Assembly (NCBI RefSeq): GCF_947488945.1 | Contig: NZ_CANLBS010000022.1 | Span: forward strand, 1-64,000 | Source of the DNA: an uncultured Streptomyces sp. | GTDB taxonomy: Bacteria; Actinomycetota; Actinomycetes; Streptomycetales; Streptomycetaceae | Direction of reading: 5' to 3' | Length of the DNA stretch: 64,000 bases | Shown here: piece by piece, positions 16,863-25,368 of the stretch | Numbering within the stretch: the first letter of the stretch is position 1 | How the letters are laid out: every line of letters begins with the position of its first letter | Notes under the pieces: model-generated | What the model saw: the letters and a program-made list of their open reading frames with translations, nothing else | Database searches by the model: none | What the model was told of the DNA's origin: nothing | Made by a program: the position numbers and the translations under genes

Positions 16863-18925
16863 CACCGCATCGCCCCCTGCGCGAGCCGTACGCACGCTTC
16901 CCACTCGTCCCCCGTGCCGACGTCAGCTACAGCCCGTACAGCCTGAGCCCATCGACCGAAGTGCGTCTCCGGCTTCAGGCTGGGAAAGGCTGGCAGCGCT
17001 GCTTCAAGGCGCCAGGTAGCGCGGCTGTTCTGGAAGATCCATCCACCGCAGGCCGGAACGCGGACTTCGAAGCAGTACCCCGATGGGGTCTCCGGCAGCC
17101 TCTCCCACCATCCCGGGACGTCGGGTTCGGCAACTCGCCACCCACGTCCGTCGGTTGAAAGGAAGAGAGTCTCATCGGCTCCGCGGCGGCACAGCAGGAC
17201 AGGCCACTCGGCATCAGCCTCTGCCAGGCGTGTGTCAAGCGCGGCACCTCGGATCGCTGTATCGCCGCTGGCCTGTCCGGCGTATGCCTCGGCGCGCCCT
17301 CCGACGAAGGGAAAGCCGATTGGAGCAGCTGTTTCGCGAAGCGAAGGAGCCGACTCGGCGGTCGTGAACTCCAAGCTGCTTCCGCCTGCCTCGACCGTGT
17401 GCCTGCCGAGGCCGGGTCCGCAGTCAGAGAGCCGCAGCGGTGCAGTAGTCCGGGGCCTTGACGGCACGTCAAGGCCGTCAAGGAGAACCCTGCCGGGGGC
17501 GCCACCAGGCAATGCAAGGTCCGGCTCGCCACCCGTCAGGTAGAGGCTGCTGCTGATGTCCGGCGCGATCAGGAGCCCGCCTTGCAAGCGGGCCTTGAAT
17601 TGCGCTGCCGGCAGCGTCCCTACCACTGCGCCTGCGGTATCGAGGATGGCCGAGCGAAGAGCGACTGGATCATCAAAGACCACATGATGGTGGAGAGTCC
17701 ATCCGTCCGGCATCCAGGAGAGGCGTCCCGGCTCCTTCTTCCGTCCCGGCGAAGCCGCACGCCTGAGGAGTCGCTCAACGTCGGGAGCCGCTTCGGGCGC
17801 TGAGAGGATCATGTGGTCCTCGCCCGGCGAGAATCGCTCCGCACTGGTTCGGCAGTCCAGAGCGACGTTCTGACGGAGCAGAACGAGGGGCGAGGCGGAG
17901 CGGGAGACTGCGATGCCGTCTCCGTGCAGCTGTACCCCCCGGTGCAGACTGCGAGCTGTCGGGAGGGGAAGCCCCTCCGGCATGTAGTACTCAGTGGCCC
18001 CGATCCGGCGCAGGCTGACACCGTTCTCCAGCTGGTACTCCGGGTCACCGGGGTGCGCCAGGCGGGCCAGCCATCCCAGCCGACGGCTCTCGAAGCGCAC
18101 GAGCAGCTCCCCGCGCAGCGATCCGTGCGGGATGTAGGTGTCAGACCCGTCCCAAGCGTCCGCGATTGCCGCCAGCAAGTCTTCGACAAGAGGACGGAAA
18201 TCAGGGTCGCGCAGCGAGTGCTGGAAGGACTTGGAGAACTTGGCCTCGTAGTCCCAGACACTGATCCCGTCAGTCAGCACGTCCCCCGGCAAGGGCCATG
18301 AGGCCTCGTCCCTTGCGCGCATGACGTTGAAGAACCGAAGCAGTTGCTGACGATCCGAGTCCCGCAGCACGGCCTGGGACAGGGCATAGCCGATTCGGGC
18401 CTGGTGGTGGGGAAGGGATTCCCTCGAGGGGATGGTGCACACTCCGCGCTTACCACCCCTTCGCACCTGCCATGCAGCCAGGCGCCGCCACATTTCAGCG
18501 ACGGGGAGGTAATGCTGAGACGTCAGAACGCCGGCCCTGTCCGCCAAGAGTTCAGAGAAGCGGTCGTGGTAGTTGTTGGCCCTGTGCGCTCCGTCGTTCG
18601 CCATCCGAGTGGCGGCCATGACGGAGCAGGCGAGCAGCGGCAGCACTGACGGAGCGCGGCTGTCATCCCGTCGCGATGACTCGTAGTCCTCCACCTCCTG
18701 AAACGGCCGTGGCGCAGTTGGCTGAACGACCTGCTTGACCGCCTCTACCAGCGGAACACTGACCCCGCACTTCCGCTGCAGCGACCTGGCCTCGCGCTCG
18801 TCAACGAAGAGGACGACCGGTTGGCCGTTCCACTCTTCACTGAAGAACGCATGCTCCAGTGCGTCCTGCCACTCGACATACGCCGCGAACCCCACTCCGA
18901 GCCCCCACTCTTCATGCAGAACCAT
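16862..18925 (-). CDS. large unrecognised protein, first gene of helicase-chaperone operon
   Basis: 687 residues with no recognised domain. It has no signal peptide and no membrane segment, is rich in Arg, Leu and Pro, and has a conserved-looking aromatic stretch near the N-terminus (EEWGLGVGFAAYVEWQDALE). It is the promoter-proximal gene of the six-gene leftward operon. The start ATG at 18925 follows a purine-rich GGGGGTG. The stop forms TGATG with the next gene. Large unknown proteins of this size occur next to DUF1998 helicases in Druantia and Dpd loci, so a structural or target-sensing subunit is plausible. A remote-homology search would be decisive. Confidence 0.7.
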   Translation of the reverse strand: MVLHEEWGLGVGFAAYVEWQDALEHAFFSEEWNGQPVVLFVDEREARSLQRKCGVSVPLVEAVKQVVQPTAPRPFQEVEDYESSRRDDSRAPSVLPLLACSVMAATRMANDGAHRANNYHDRFSELLADRAGVLTSQHYLPVAEMWRRLAAWQVRRGGKRGVCTIPSRESLPHHQARIGYALSQAVLRDSDRQQLLRFFNVMRARDEASWPLPGDVLTDGISVWDYEAKFSKSFQHSLRDPDFRPLVEDLLAAIADAWDGSDTYIPHGSLRGELLVRFESRRLGWLARLAHPGDPEYQLENGVSLRRIGATEYYMPEGLPLPTARSLHRGVQLHGDGIAVSRSASPLVLLRQNVALDCRTSAERFSPGEDHMILSAPEAAPDVERLLRRAASPGRKKEPGRLSWMPDGWTLHHHVVFDDPVALRSAILDTAGAVVGTLPAAQFKARLQGGLLIAPDISSSLYLTGGEPDLALPGGAPGRVLLDGLDVPSRPRTTAPLRLSDCGPGLGRHTVEAGGSSLEFTTAESAPSLRETAAPIGFPFVGGRAEAYAGQASGDTAIRGAALDTRLAEADAEWPVLLCRRGADETLFLSTDGRGWRVAEPDVPGWWERLPETPSGYCFEVRVPACGGWIFQNSRATWRLEAALPAFPSLKPETHFGRWAQAVRAVADVGTGDEWEACVRLAQGAMR

Positions 18926-19215
18926 GCCGTCACCCCCGCGAACGGACGGCTAGCTGTTGTACCCAGGGTGACCTCGGCTCACAGGAGGGTCATCCTAGAG
19001 GCCGCTGACCTCGCGGGCTTCAGAGAGGGTCGACTCAATCCGATCGGGCTACAAGCCGAGTTCGCAGACTGAGGCAACGGACAGACGCGAGGTTGCCCCC
19101 GGGCTACAAACCCCTGCACGCAGTTGAGCGTTACAGTGGAGGGGCGCGGACGCGCCGTATGTCCTTGGGAGTGCGTCGGCCTCCACAACATCGGCGCCTT
19201 GGCGGAACTCCTCAA
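18926..19215. promoter_or_regulatory. intergenic region upstream of helicase-chaperone operon
   Basis: This 290-base gap lies between the operon start (18925) and the terminator hairpin of the next gene (19216). The promoter for all six operon genes should be here. No convincing -35/-10 pair or operator palindrome can be picked by eye, and I see no small gene. Confidence 0.35.
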
Positions 19216-19252
19216 TCAGCTGATGCGCGGGCAGGGTCCGCGCATCAGCTGA
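19216..19252 (-). terminator. hairpin terminator, 15-bp perfect stem
   Basis: An inverted repeat with arms 19216-19230 and 19238-19252 and a seven-base loop begins two bases after the stop codon of the leftward gene at 19254. Arms pair perfectly (TCAGCTGATGCGCGG with its complement). There is no T-tract, as is usual for Streptomyces terminators. It separates that gene from the helicase-chaperone operon. Confidence 0.75.
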
Positions 19253-19253
19253 G

Positions 19254-19841
19254 TCACCGGTCGAGGGCAGCGATCAGCTTCTTCTGCTCGGCCTCAGGCA
19301 GGGGTGCCTTCTTGATCGCCTTGGCAACGAGGGTCGGCATCAGGGCGGGATCGAGATCCAGCGACGCCAGCAGGTAGCCACCGACTCCGTCGCGCTTCAC
19401 CGAATCGATGCGGAGACCGAGCTCCCGCAGTTCGCGGATGCGCCGTTCAGTGTGGACGTCATCCGCATTGATGGCGCGCAGGACGGCCGCATCCACCGGC
19501 TTGCCCAGGTGCTCGCGCAGGAGCCCGAACAGGTCCTGGCAGGCGGCGGAGTCGTACGGGACAGCCAGGTACCTCTCGGGGATCCGGTCGCCGAAGCGCT
19601 CCTGCAATGTCTCACCGACGCGCGAACGCAGCTCTTCAAAGGCAGGACGTGACGGCGGCAGGGTGGCGCGGAGCAGTTCCTGCATCGAGCGGGCCATGGC
19701 CTTCTTCGCAAACAGGTAGGCGCTGAAGACCGCCTCGGCGGACTCATCAGCCGCTCCGAGCAGAGTCGCCAGCTCGTCTACGGCGAACTTGGTATTGGGC
19801 TTGTGGAGCTTCCAGGCGGCGTACGCTTCCTCGTTCTCCAT
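19254..19841 (-). CDS. unrecognised 195-residue protein with winged-helix-like C-terminal part
   Basis: No family recognised. The N-terminal half is helical and charged. Residues about 128-160 (TERRIRELRELGLRIDSVKR, then GVGGYLL) look like the recognition helix and wing of a winged helix and resemble the segment RRLRDLRSYGWVI in the CxxC protein at 3445-4134. The start has a strong AGGAG five bases upstream. It follows the PIN-like gene by 97 bases in the same direction and ends in a hairpin terminator, so the two may form a short operon. A DNA-binding or restriction-specificity role is possible, but not shown. Confidence 0.7.
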   Translation of the reverse strand: MENEEAYAAWKLHKPNTKFAVDELATLLGAADESAEAVFSAYLFAKKAMARSMQELLRATLPPSRPAFEELRSRVGETLQERFGDRIPERYLAVPYDSAACQDLFGLLREHLGKPVDAAVLRAINADDVHTERRIRELRELGLRIDSVKRDGVGGYLLASLDLDPALMPTLVAKAIKKAPLPEAEQKKLIAALDR

Positions 19842-19938
19842 GGCTCCTCTTCAGCGCGCTGCTCCGCAGCAGGACGCGGGTGGCTAGGTGGGATGCAAAC
19901 GGGGCCGTCTCGGGCGGCCCTTCGGCGGTGGCCCGGTC

Positions 19939-21375
19939 TTATTCAGAGATCGTCCGATTCGCTTCGGCCTGCTGCGCGGCAAGGCTTCGGAGGACCGAGT
20001 GGTCGTGCTTCGGCAGCTCGTTCAGGAGCCGGATGAACCAAGCCGCGATCCAGCAGGAATCACGGTGGACCCAGTCTCCCGGTTTGAACACGGTCGCAGG
20101 TTCCCATGAGCCGCGCGGGGGCTCATCACTTCGGACAGCGGCAGCGATATCGATCTCGAACTCAGCCGCGGAAGCGTGTCGTCGCTCCAGCTGGGCGGTG
20201 ACACCGATGATCCACCACTGAAAGATGCGGAACGACGGCGCCACCGACTCCAGTGCAGTCCGCGTTCCCGCCGTGGTAAGTCCGACGGAACGGCCTGCTT
20301 GGGTAGCGAGACCCAGAGGCGGCGCCAGATGAGCAGCGCTATGCACGGTGACAAGGTTGGTCCCCTCGTCCTCGTCGGCCGGGAGATCCTGGGCTGAAGA
20401 GACCCGCTCGATCTCTTCGTAAGTAGTCACGTCCAGATCAGTATGGAGGAACTGCTTGATGCCGGCGTAGAAGAGGGAGGGGGTCTCGATACGAAGTTCC
20501 GCACCGGCCCGCGTGCGCACTTCGTCGAAGAGCCTGGGCCAGGGCCGCTGGATGCCCCCGGCGCCCTTCCGGGTCTCGTACCAGTCCTCCTTCGTGTCGT
20601 TGGAGACGAAGAGGATGCGGGATCCGGCTGGAAGGCTCTGCGCGTGCTCGACGACTTCCTCCCAGAGAAGGAAGTCACCTGCGGCCTTCACGGGAGTGTC
20701 CTTGCCGAAGTCCCGGTAGCCCGGGGGGATCTCGTTGGGAAAGCGGAAGCCGACGGCCTCCTCGATCCGCGCCCGCAGTACGGAGTCGTCCGGCTGAGCG
20801 CCGATGCGGTCGCCGTACATGCGAGCCACGCGGAGGAGGACGGGGTCATCGGCCTCAGCAAGGTTTGACGGCAGCCCGTGCTGCGACTTGAGACCGTCGA
20901 GGTGCTTCTTGAGTAGGGTGCGGTTCTCCTGGAGCAGGTCGCCGACCGATGAGTCGCTGATGAGCAGCGCCAGCTCCTCGCCTGCATCGAGCGGCGCTCC
21001 GTACTTCAACAGCTGGTTGATCACGACGTTGCGTGCTGCGATGACTGATGCCACGGCTTGCGTCAGGTGGCGGTTGACGTCCTTGGCCGCGCCGGTGAGA
21101 GCGGCCTTGCGCGACTCCAAGGTGCTTCGCCGCCCGCGTACGAACTCCAGGCCCACCTGATGAGGCATCCAGAGCCGATCCGATACAGCCTCCAGCGCCG
21201 TGAACACGTCTTCGCGAGCCGTCTCGGTGTATTCGTACAAGCTGAGGAGGATGTTCGTGTCGAGGACGACGAGCCCGTTGGTGAAGAACTGCTCCCGAGC
21301 AGCGTCCTCCGCCGAAGGCGCAGGCTCGAGCCAGGACTTGAAGCGCTGGATCAACGGGGGTTCACTCGGATCCAC
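19939..21375 (-). CDS. PIN-like domain ribonuclease (DUF4935 type)
   Basis: 478 residues. The N-terminal half is a PIN-like domain: VVLDTNILLSLYEY (first acidic residue), PHQVGLEFVRGR (conserved Glu), AAGDFLLWEEV and ILFVSNDTKEDWY carry the remaining acidic positions of the metal-binding nuclease site. A long helical insertion lies between the second and third motifs. The C-terminal 170 residues are unassigned. The GTG at 21375 is preferred because AAGGAGGG precedes it at ideal distance; an in-frame ATG at 21417 is possible. DUF4935 PIN-like proteins are common next to defence genes and are thought to cleave RNA. No antitoxin partner is evident apart from the downstream winged-helix protein. 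Confidence 0.85.
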   Translation of the reverse strand: MDPSEPPLIQRFKSWLEPAPSAEDAAREQFFTNGLVVLDTNILLSLYEYTETAREDVFTALEAVSDRLWMPHQVGLEFVRGRRSTLESRKAALTGAAKDVNRHLTQAVASVIAARNVVINQLLKYGAPLDAGEELALLISDSSVGDLLQENRTLLKKHLDGLKSQHGLPSNLAEADDPVLLRVARMYGDRIGAQPDDSVLRARIEEAVGFRFPNEIPPGYRDFGKDTPVKAAGDFLLWEEVVEHAQSLPAGSRILFVSNDTKEDWYETRKGAGGIQRPWPRLFDEVRTRAGAELRIETPSLFYAGIKQFLHTDLDVTTYEEIERVSSAQDLPADEDEGTNLVTVHSAAHLAPPLGLATQAGRSVGLTTAGTRTALESVAPSFRIFQWWIIGVTAQLERRHASAAEFEIDIAAAVRSDEPPRGSWEPATVFKPGDWVHRDSCWIAAWFIRLLNELPKHDHSVLRSLAAQQAEANRTISE

Positions 21376-21763
21376 TTGCCCTCCTTGGAGCTCGCCACCA
21401 CCCTTTCGGAGGTTCATGCTGTCATGAGATCGATCCTGGTGACGACAGCTACGGGCAAGTAGGCAGTGGAGCTCGACCGGTCTCGTTCATCGGGTCTGCC
21501 AGCCCTTTAGGATGACCGCCCGATCTTGCTTGAGCGGCAGTGCCTCCGCGGCTGCGGAATCGGACGCATGCCGGGCGTACCCCGCCGCATCAGTGGAATT
21601 GAGTATGCTGCGCTGTCTACTCCACAACCACGACCACCGCATCCTGGTGCCGCGAGTCCTTTGCCTGGAAGCGGACGAGACGGCGTACCGCGCATTTCTT
21701 CTCTCCGTTAGAGCGCGCATCGTACGGAGGATCGGCGGCCACGCCCCCGCTGAACGATCTTGG
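21376..21763. other. intergenic stretch, boundary of accessory island
   Basis: This 388-base gap lies between the PIN-like gene and the YjbQ-type gene. Open frames here are short and lack Shine-Dalgarno sequences. A rightward frame around 21605-21730 reads LVPRVLCLEADETAYRAF, faintly like a PIN-toxin tail, and may be a gene remnant. No tRNA or attachment repeat was seen. Confidence 0.35.
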
Positions 21764-22186
21764 TCAGCCGAGGAAGCTCAGCCGAACCTGACGGTTGTCT
21801 TTAGAGATGTTCGTATCCACCAGGCACACCGACTGCCAGGTGCCCAGCTCCAGGCGGCCGGCGATGACCGGGAGGGTGGCGTGCGGGGGGACCAGGGCGG
21901 GGAGGACGTGGTCGCGGCCGTGGCCGGGGGTGCCGTGGCGGTGCTGCCAGCGGTCGTCGGCGGGGAGCAGGGTGCGGAGGGCGGCGAGCAGGTCGTCGTC
22001 GCTGCCGGCCCCCGTCTCCAGGACGGCGATCCCGGCGGTGGCGTGCGGGACGAAGACGTTCAGCAGGCCGTCCCGCCCTCCGGCGGCGCGGGCGAGGAAC
22101 TCCTCGCAGTCGCGGGTCAGGTCGGCGACCGTCTCGCGGGACCCCGTGGTGATGTTCAGGACGGTGGTGGTGAAGGCGTCAGGCAT
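21764..22186 (-). CDS. YjbQ-family protein (UPF0047)
   Basis: 140 residues, the normal length for this family, whose E. coli member YjbQ has a weak thiamine-phosphate synthase activity; the physiological role is unclear. Family hallmarks are visible: FVPHATAGIAVLE (about 45-57), WQHRHGTPGHGRDH (about 80-93) and LGTWQSVCLVD (about 114-124), which supply the conserved His and Glu. Frame reads on upstream, but the ATG at 22186 matches the usual family start. It stands alone, leftward. Confidence 0.88.
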   Translation of the reverse strand: MPDAFTTTVLNITTGSRETVADLTRDCEEFLARAAGGRDGLLNVFVPHATAGIAVLETGAGSDDDLLAALRTLLPADDRWQHRHGTPGHGRDHVLPALVPPHATLPVIAGRLELGTWQSVCLVDTNISKDNRQVRLSFLG

Positions 22187-22546
22187 GGGTCCATCCTGCA
22201 TCCTTCCGGCCGTAGGCCGCCCCTGACCACGCGGTCGACGCCGCGCCCGGCATGCCCGGTGCGGCCCGAGCCCGGTGCGGTCCCCTCCCACGAACCGCCC
22301 GGCCCCGGAACCCGCAGCGCCGGGGCCGTGCGACAGCTCTGCGGCAGCCGTGCGACAGCCCTGTGACCCCGCACAGAAGGGGAACCAAGCACTCCGCGTA
22401 CACCTGCGGCGCGCCGTTGCTACAGTCCCTCCGGACGTCTGAACAGCCCTCGCCCACCTGTACGGGCACCGGGGCGCGCCGGGCCGGGGGATGCCGGGGG
22501 CGGCCCGGTGCGCGCACGATTGCCTCCACCACACCGGGAGACTTCC
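22187..22546. promoter_or_regulatory. divergent promoter region of YjbQ and phosphopantetheinyl transferase genes
   Basis: A 360-base GC-rich gap between divergent genes. A direct repeat of GCCGTGCGACAGC occurs twice at about 22325-22363. A -10-like TACAGT follows TTGC at about 22420-22427, which could serve the rightward gene. The rightward Shine-Dalgarno (GGGAG) lies just before 22547. No gene seen. Confidence 0.35.
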
Positions 22547-23224
22547 GTGATCGACGACCTTCTGCCCGCGACGGTGTCCTGCGCCGACACCACGGTCGAC
22601 GACGTGCCGGCCGACGCGCTGTTCCCCGAAGAGGCCTCCCTGCTGCGCACGTCGGTGCCCAAACGCCGTCGCGAGTTCACCTCGGTGCGGGTGTGCGCCC
22701 GGCTGGCGATGGCCGACCTGGGGCTCCCTCCGGTCCCCGTCCTGCCGGGCCCGCGGGGTGAGCCGGGCTGGCCGGAAGGGATCGTCGGATCCATGACCCA
22801 CTGCGCCGGGTACCGTGCCGCGGCGGTGGCGCGTTCGAGCGACGTACGCGCCCTCGGCATCGACGCGGAGCCGCACGCCCCGCTGCCCGAGAACGTGCTG
22901 GAGAGCATCGCACTGCCCTCCGAACACCGCCGGGTCCTGGACGCCGCGGAAAGGGGCGGCGGCACGGGGCCCATCCACTGGGACCGGCTGCTGTTCAGCG
23001 CGAAGGAGAGCGTGTACAAGGCGTGGTACCCGCTCATGCGGACCCGGCTGGACTTCGAGGACGCCGACATCGAGTTCGACTGGACACCGGGCCCGACCAC
23101 CAGCGGCGTCTTCCACGCCCGGCTGCTGCGCACCGCTCCGGGCGCTCCCACCGCCTTCGACGGCCGCTGGCTCGTCAGGGACCGGCTCGCACTCACCGCC
23201 GTGATCGTGACGGCGGCCGCCTGA
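22547..23224 (+). CDS. 4'-phosphopantetheinyl transferase (EntD/Npt type)
   Basis: 225-residue enzyme that transfers the phosphopantetheine arm of coenzyme A onto carrier proteins of polyketide, peptide or siderophore synthesis. Diagnostic motifs are GSMTHCAGYRAAAV (about 82-95), LGIDAEP (about 104-110, magnesium-binding Asp and Glu) and LLFSAKESVYKAW (about 147-159). Length and motif spacing match the EntD/Npt group. The GTG at 22547 follows GGGAG; an upstream GTG at 22508 lacks a site. No synthase cluster is adjacent, so it probably serves carrier proteins encoded elsewhere. Confidence 0.93.
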   Translation: MIDDLLPATVSCADTTVDDVPADALFPEEASLLRTSVPKRRREFTSVRVCARLAMADLGLPPVPVLPGPRGEPGWPEGIVGSMTHCAGYRAAAVARSSDVRALGIDAEPHAPLPENVLESIALPSEHRRVLDAAERGGGTGPIHWDRLLFSAKESVYKAWYPLMRTRLDFEDADIEFDWTPGPTTSGVFHARLLRTAPGAPTAFDGRWLVRDRLALTAVIVTAAA

Positions 23225-23311
23225 ACGACACCCGGCCGAGGGCGAGGCCCGACGTTGAGGCCAGACAATGAGGCCGGGGACGACCGCGCAGGGCAGCCAA
23301 CCCTCGCCCGC

Positions 23312-24487
23312 TCAGGCCGACTTGGCTCCTGCTGCCGACCGCGTGCCTGCGGGAGGTACGGCGATCCCCGACGTCGGCCCCGGGCGCAGGGTCCACGGGA
23401 CGGGGTCGGTGTTGGCGAGCCATCCGTCTGCGACGAGTCGGCTCACCACCAGCAGGCGCAGCGGTCGCCGGAACTTCCACTGCATGCCCTCGCAGAACTG
23501 GGAGAGCGACGGCCCATGGCCGTGTTCCACCCGGAAGGCGGCGCTGAACTCGGCCGCCTGCGGGCCGCAGTCCGGGTTCGCCTCCTTCCACGCCTCGTAC
23601 GCGCGGCGGGTCTTCTCCTTCACCGGGGAGACCTTCTTGCGGCGCGTGAACGCCTCGGCGACCCGCGTCGTCGCCAGGTGGCACAGGGGGCACTCCTCGA
23701 CGGCAGCGACGTGACGCCGCAACGCCGGGCTCACCTGGTCCTTCCAGGCCACCCACGCGTCCTCGTCGAACGCCCAGGCGGACTCGCTCCGGCCCTCGTT
23801 CTCGTCGACGCCGCCCAGCAGCAGCCGGCGGTCGCCGGGGAGCACCCCGGCGAGATGGCGTACGGCGGGGGCCAACAGATATTGCCCGCTTTCGAGTTCG
23901 GCGAGGAATCCCCGGGTCAGCAGCTCGGGCAGGGCCTCGCGGCACTCGGCGGGCAGGTCGGACGGGACCGGGCACAACTCGTCGGGCGTGTGGTGGGCGG
24001 CCAGGTACAGCGCGGCCAGCCGGGCCTCCGGGCTTGCCTTCCGGAGCGGCTTCGCGGCGAGCGTGCGGGTGCTCCATCCGGAGACCCGCGAGCGCATCAC
24101 CTTGCCGAAGGGCAGTTGGGGGTCCTGGTCGGGCGACAGCTCCTGCACCATGAACTTGATCGGTACGCTCGGGTCGCTGGTCAGCACGTCGCCCTGCGGG
24201 TTCCAGCCCAGCGTGACGACTCCCGCGACGGCCCGTTCGGGATCACCCAGTCGCAGCGAGCGGAGGTCGCTCCCCGAAAGGTTGCCGACCCCGCTGCGCG
24301 CGGCACGGATGGCGAGCACCATCGCGAGCAGGCGCGCATCCGCGTCCTCCAGCGGCAACGCCGCGGCGAAAGACAGCAGTTCTCGGGCGGCCTCCCCCTG
24401 CCGGGCGGTCAGCAGGAAGGGGCGCAGCTCACTCGGCACGGCCGGGGTGGCCACGGCCTGGGCGGGAACGAGCGGAGACTTCGACAC
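23312..24487 (-). CDS. conserved actinomycete protein of unknown function
   Basis: 391 residues, not recognised. The N-terminal 130 residues look like a helical, possibly winged-helix, module; a second such region is around 150-220. A single CPLC motif with a nearby His (EECPLCHLATTR, about 265-276) could bind zinc. No signal peptide and no membrane segment. It stands alone, leftward, convergent with the phosphopantetheinyl transferase gene. Function unknown. Confidence 0.7.
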   Translation of the reverse strand: MSKSPLVPAQAVATPAVPSELRPFLLTARQGEAARELLSFAAALPLEDADARLLAMVLAIRAARSGVGNLSGSDLRSLRLGDPERAVAGVVTLGWNPQGDVLTSDPSVPIKFMVQELSPDQDPQLPFGKVMRSRVSGWSTRTLAAKPLRKASPEARLAALYLAAHHTPDELCPVPSDLPAECREALPELLTRGFLAELESGQYLLAPAVRHLAGVLPGDRRLLLGGVDENEGRSESAWAFDEDAWVAWKDQVSPALRRHVAAVEECPLCHLATTRVAEAFTRRKKVSPVKEKTRRAYEAWKEANPDCGPQAAEFSAAFRVEHGHGPSLSQFCEGMQWKFRRPLRLLVVSRLVADGWLANTDPVPWTLRPGPTSGIAVPPAGTRSAAGAKSA

Positions 24488-24743
24488 AACGTACCTAACG
24501 CGTGGGATCGGCTGAGGTCACTGACGGACCCGGAGCGGCCGGGGCAGCGCCGGTCAGTACCGGGGACACCGAGCATCACACCACACACGCCACGTCCGCC
24601 GCCCGTCCACAGGAAGACCTGTGGACAACCGCTTTCGGACGTACGGTCGCGGGGGAAGTCGCCGGGTGGCCGGGGAAAATCGGGGCGGCGGCGGCACGCG
24701 AAGAGGAGCCGGGGCAGGGCAGGACGATCACCGGGGAGCGACC

Positions 24744-25205
24744 ATGGGCGTTTCGATCAGGGCGGCACGACCGTCGGAGGCGGGCACGCTGAGCGGGCTG
24801 GCGCTGCGCTCGAAGGCGTACTGGGGGTACGACGAGGCGTTCATGGCGGCGTGCCGGTCCGAACTCACCGTCACTCGGCAGCAGATCACCGCAGGACGGG
24901 TGAACGTGGCGGAGGACGACGGCACGGCGGTGGGCTTCACGACGCTGGCGGGCGACCCGCCGACGGGGGCGCTCGGCATGATGTTCGTCGATCCCGGTTC
25001 GATGGGCCGGGGCATCGGACGGATGCTCTTCTCCCGCGTGGTCGCCGACGCCGGGGCGCTGGGCTTCACCCGCCTCACGATCGACGCCGACCCGCATGCC
25101 GAACCGTTCTACCGGGCGATGGGCGCGGTCCGTACCGGAATGATCCCGTCGGGCTCGATCCCGGGCCGGCTGCTCCCGTCGATGGCCGTCGATCTGCCGG
25201 ACTGA
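24744..25205 (+). CDS. GNAT-family N-acetyltransferase
   Basis: 153-residue GNAT acyltransferase. Motif A, which binds the acetyl-CoA pyrophosphate, is visible as GMGRGIGRMLFSR-like sequence (SMGRGIGRMLF, about 94-104), preceded by the typical beta-4 strand LGMMFVDP. The C-terminal ADPHAEPFYRAMGAVRTG (about 119-136) is the usual GNAT motif B end. The ATG at 24744 follows GGGGAG. Substrate cannot be told from sequence; relatives acetylate small amines or antibiotics. Confidence 0.88.
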   Translation: MGVSIRAARPSEAGTLSGLALRSKAYWGYDEAFMAACRSELTVTRQQITAGRVNVAEDDGTAVGFTTLAGDPPTGALGMMFVDPGSMGRGIGRMLFSRVVADAGALGFTRLTIDADPHAEPFYRAMGAVRTGMIPSGSIPGRLLPSMAVDLPD

Positions 25206-25368
25206 GGCCCGGTGCCGGAGCCGGTACTCCACGCGCCGCTCGCCCTGCCGCGCGCCGGGCACGGGTTCGCGGGGCGAGCCCGCCGGCCCCGGACCGGCCC
25301 GCACCGCTCGGCCCCGGACCGGCCGGCACGCCGACGGCACTGTCGGACCCCCGCCCTATGCTCGGCTC

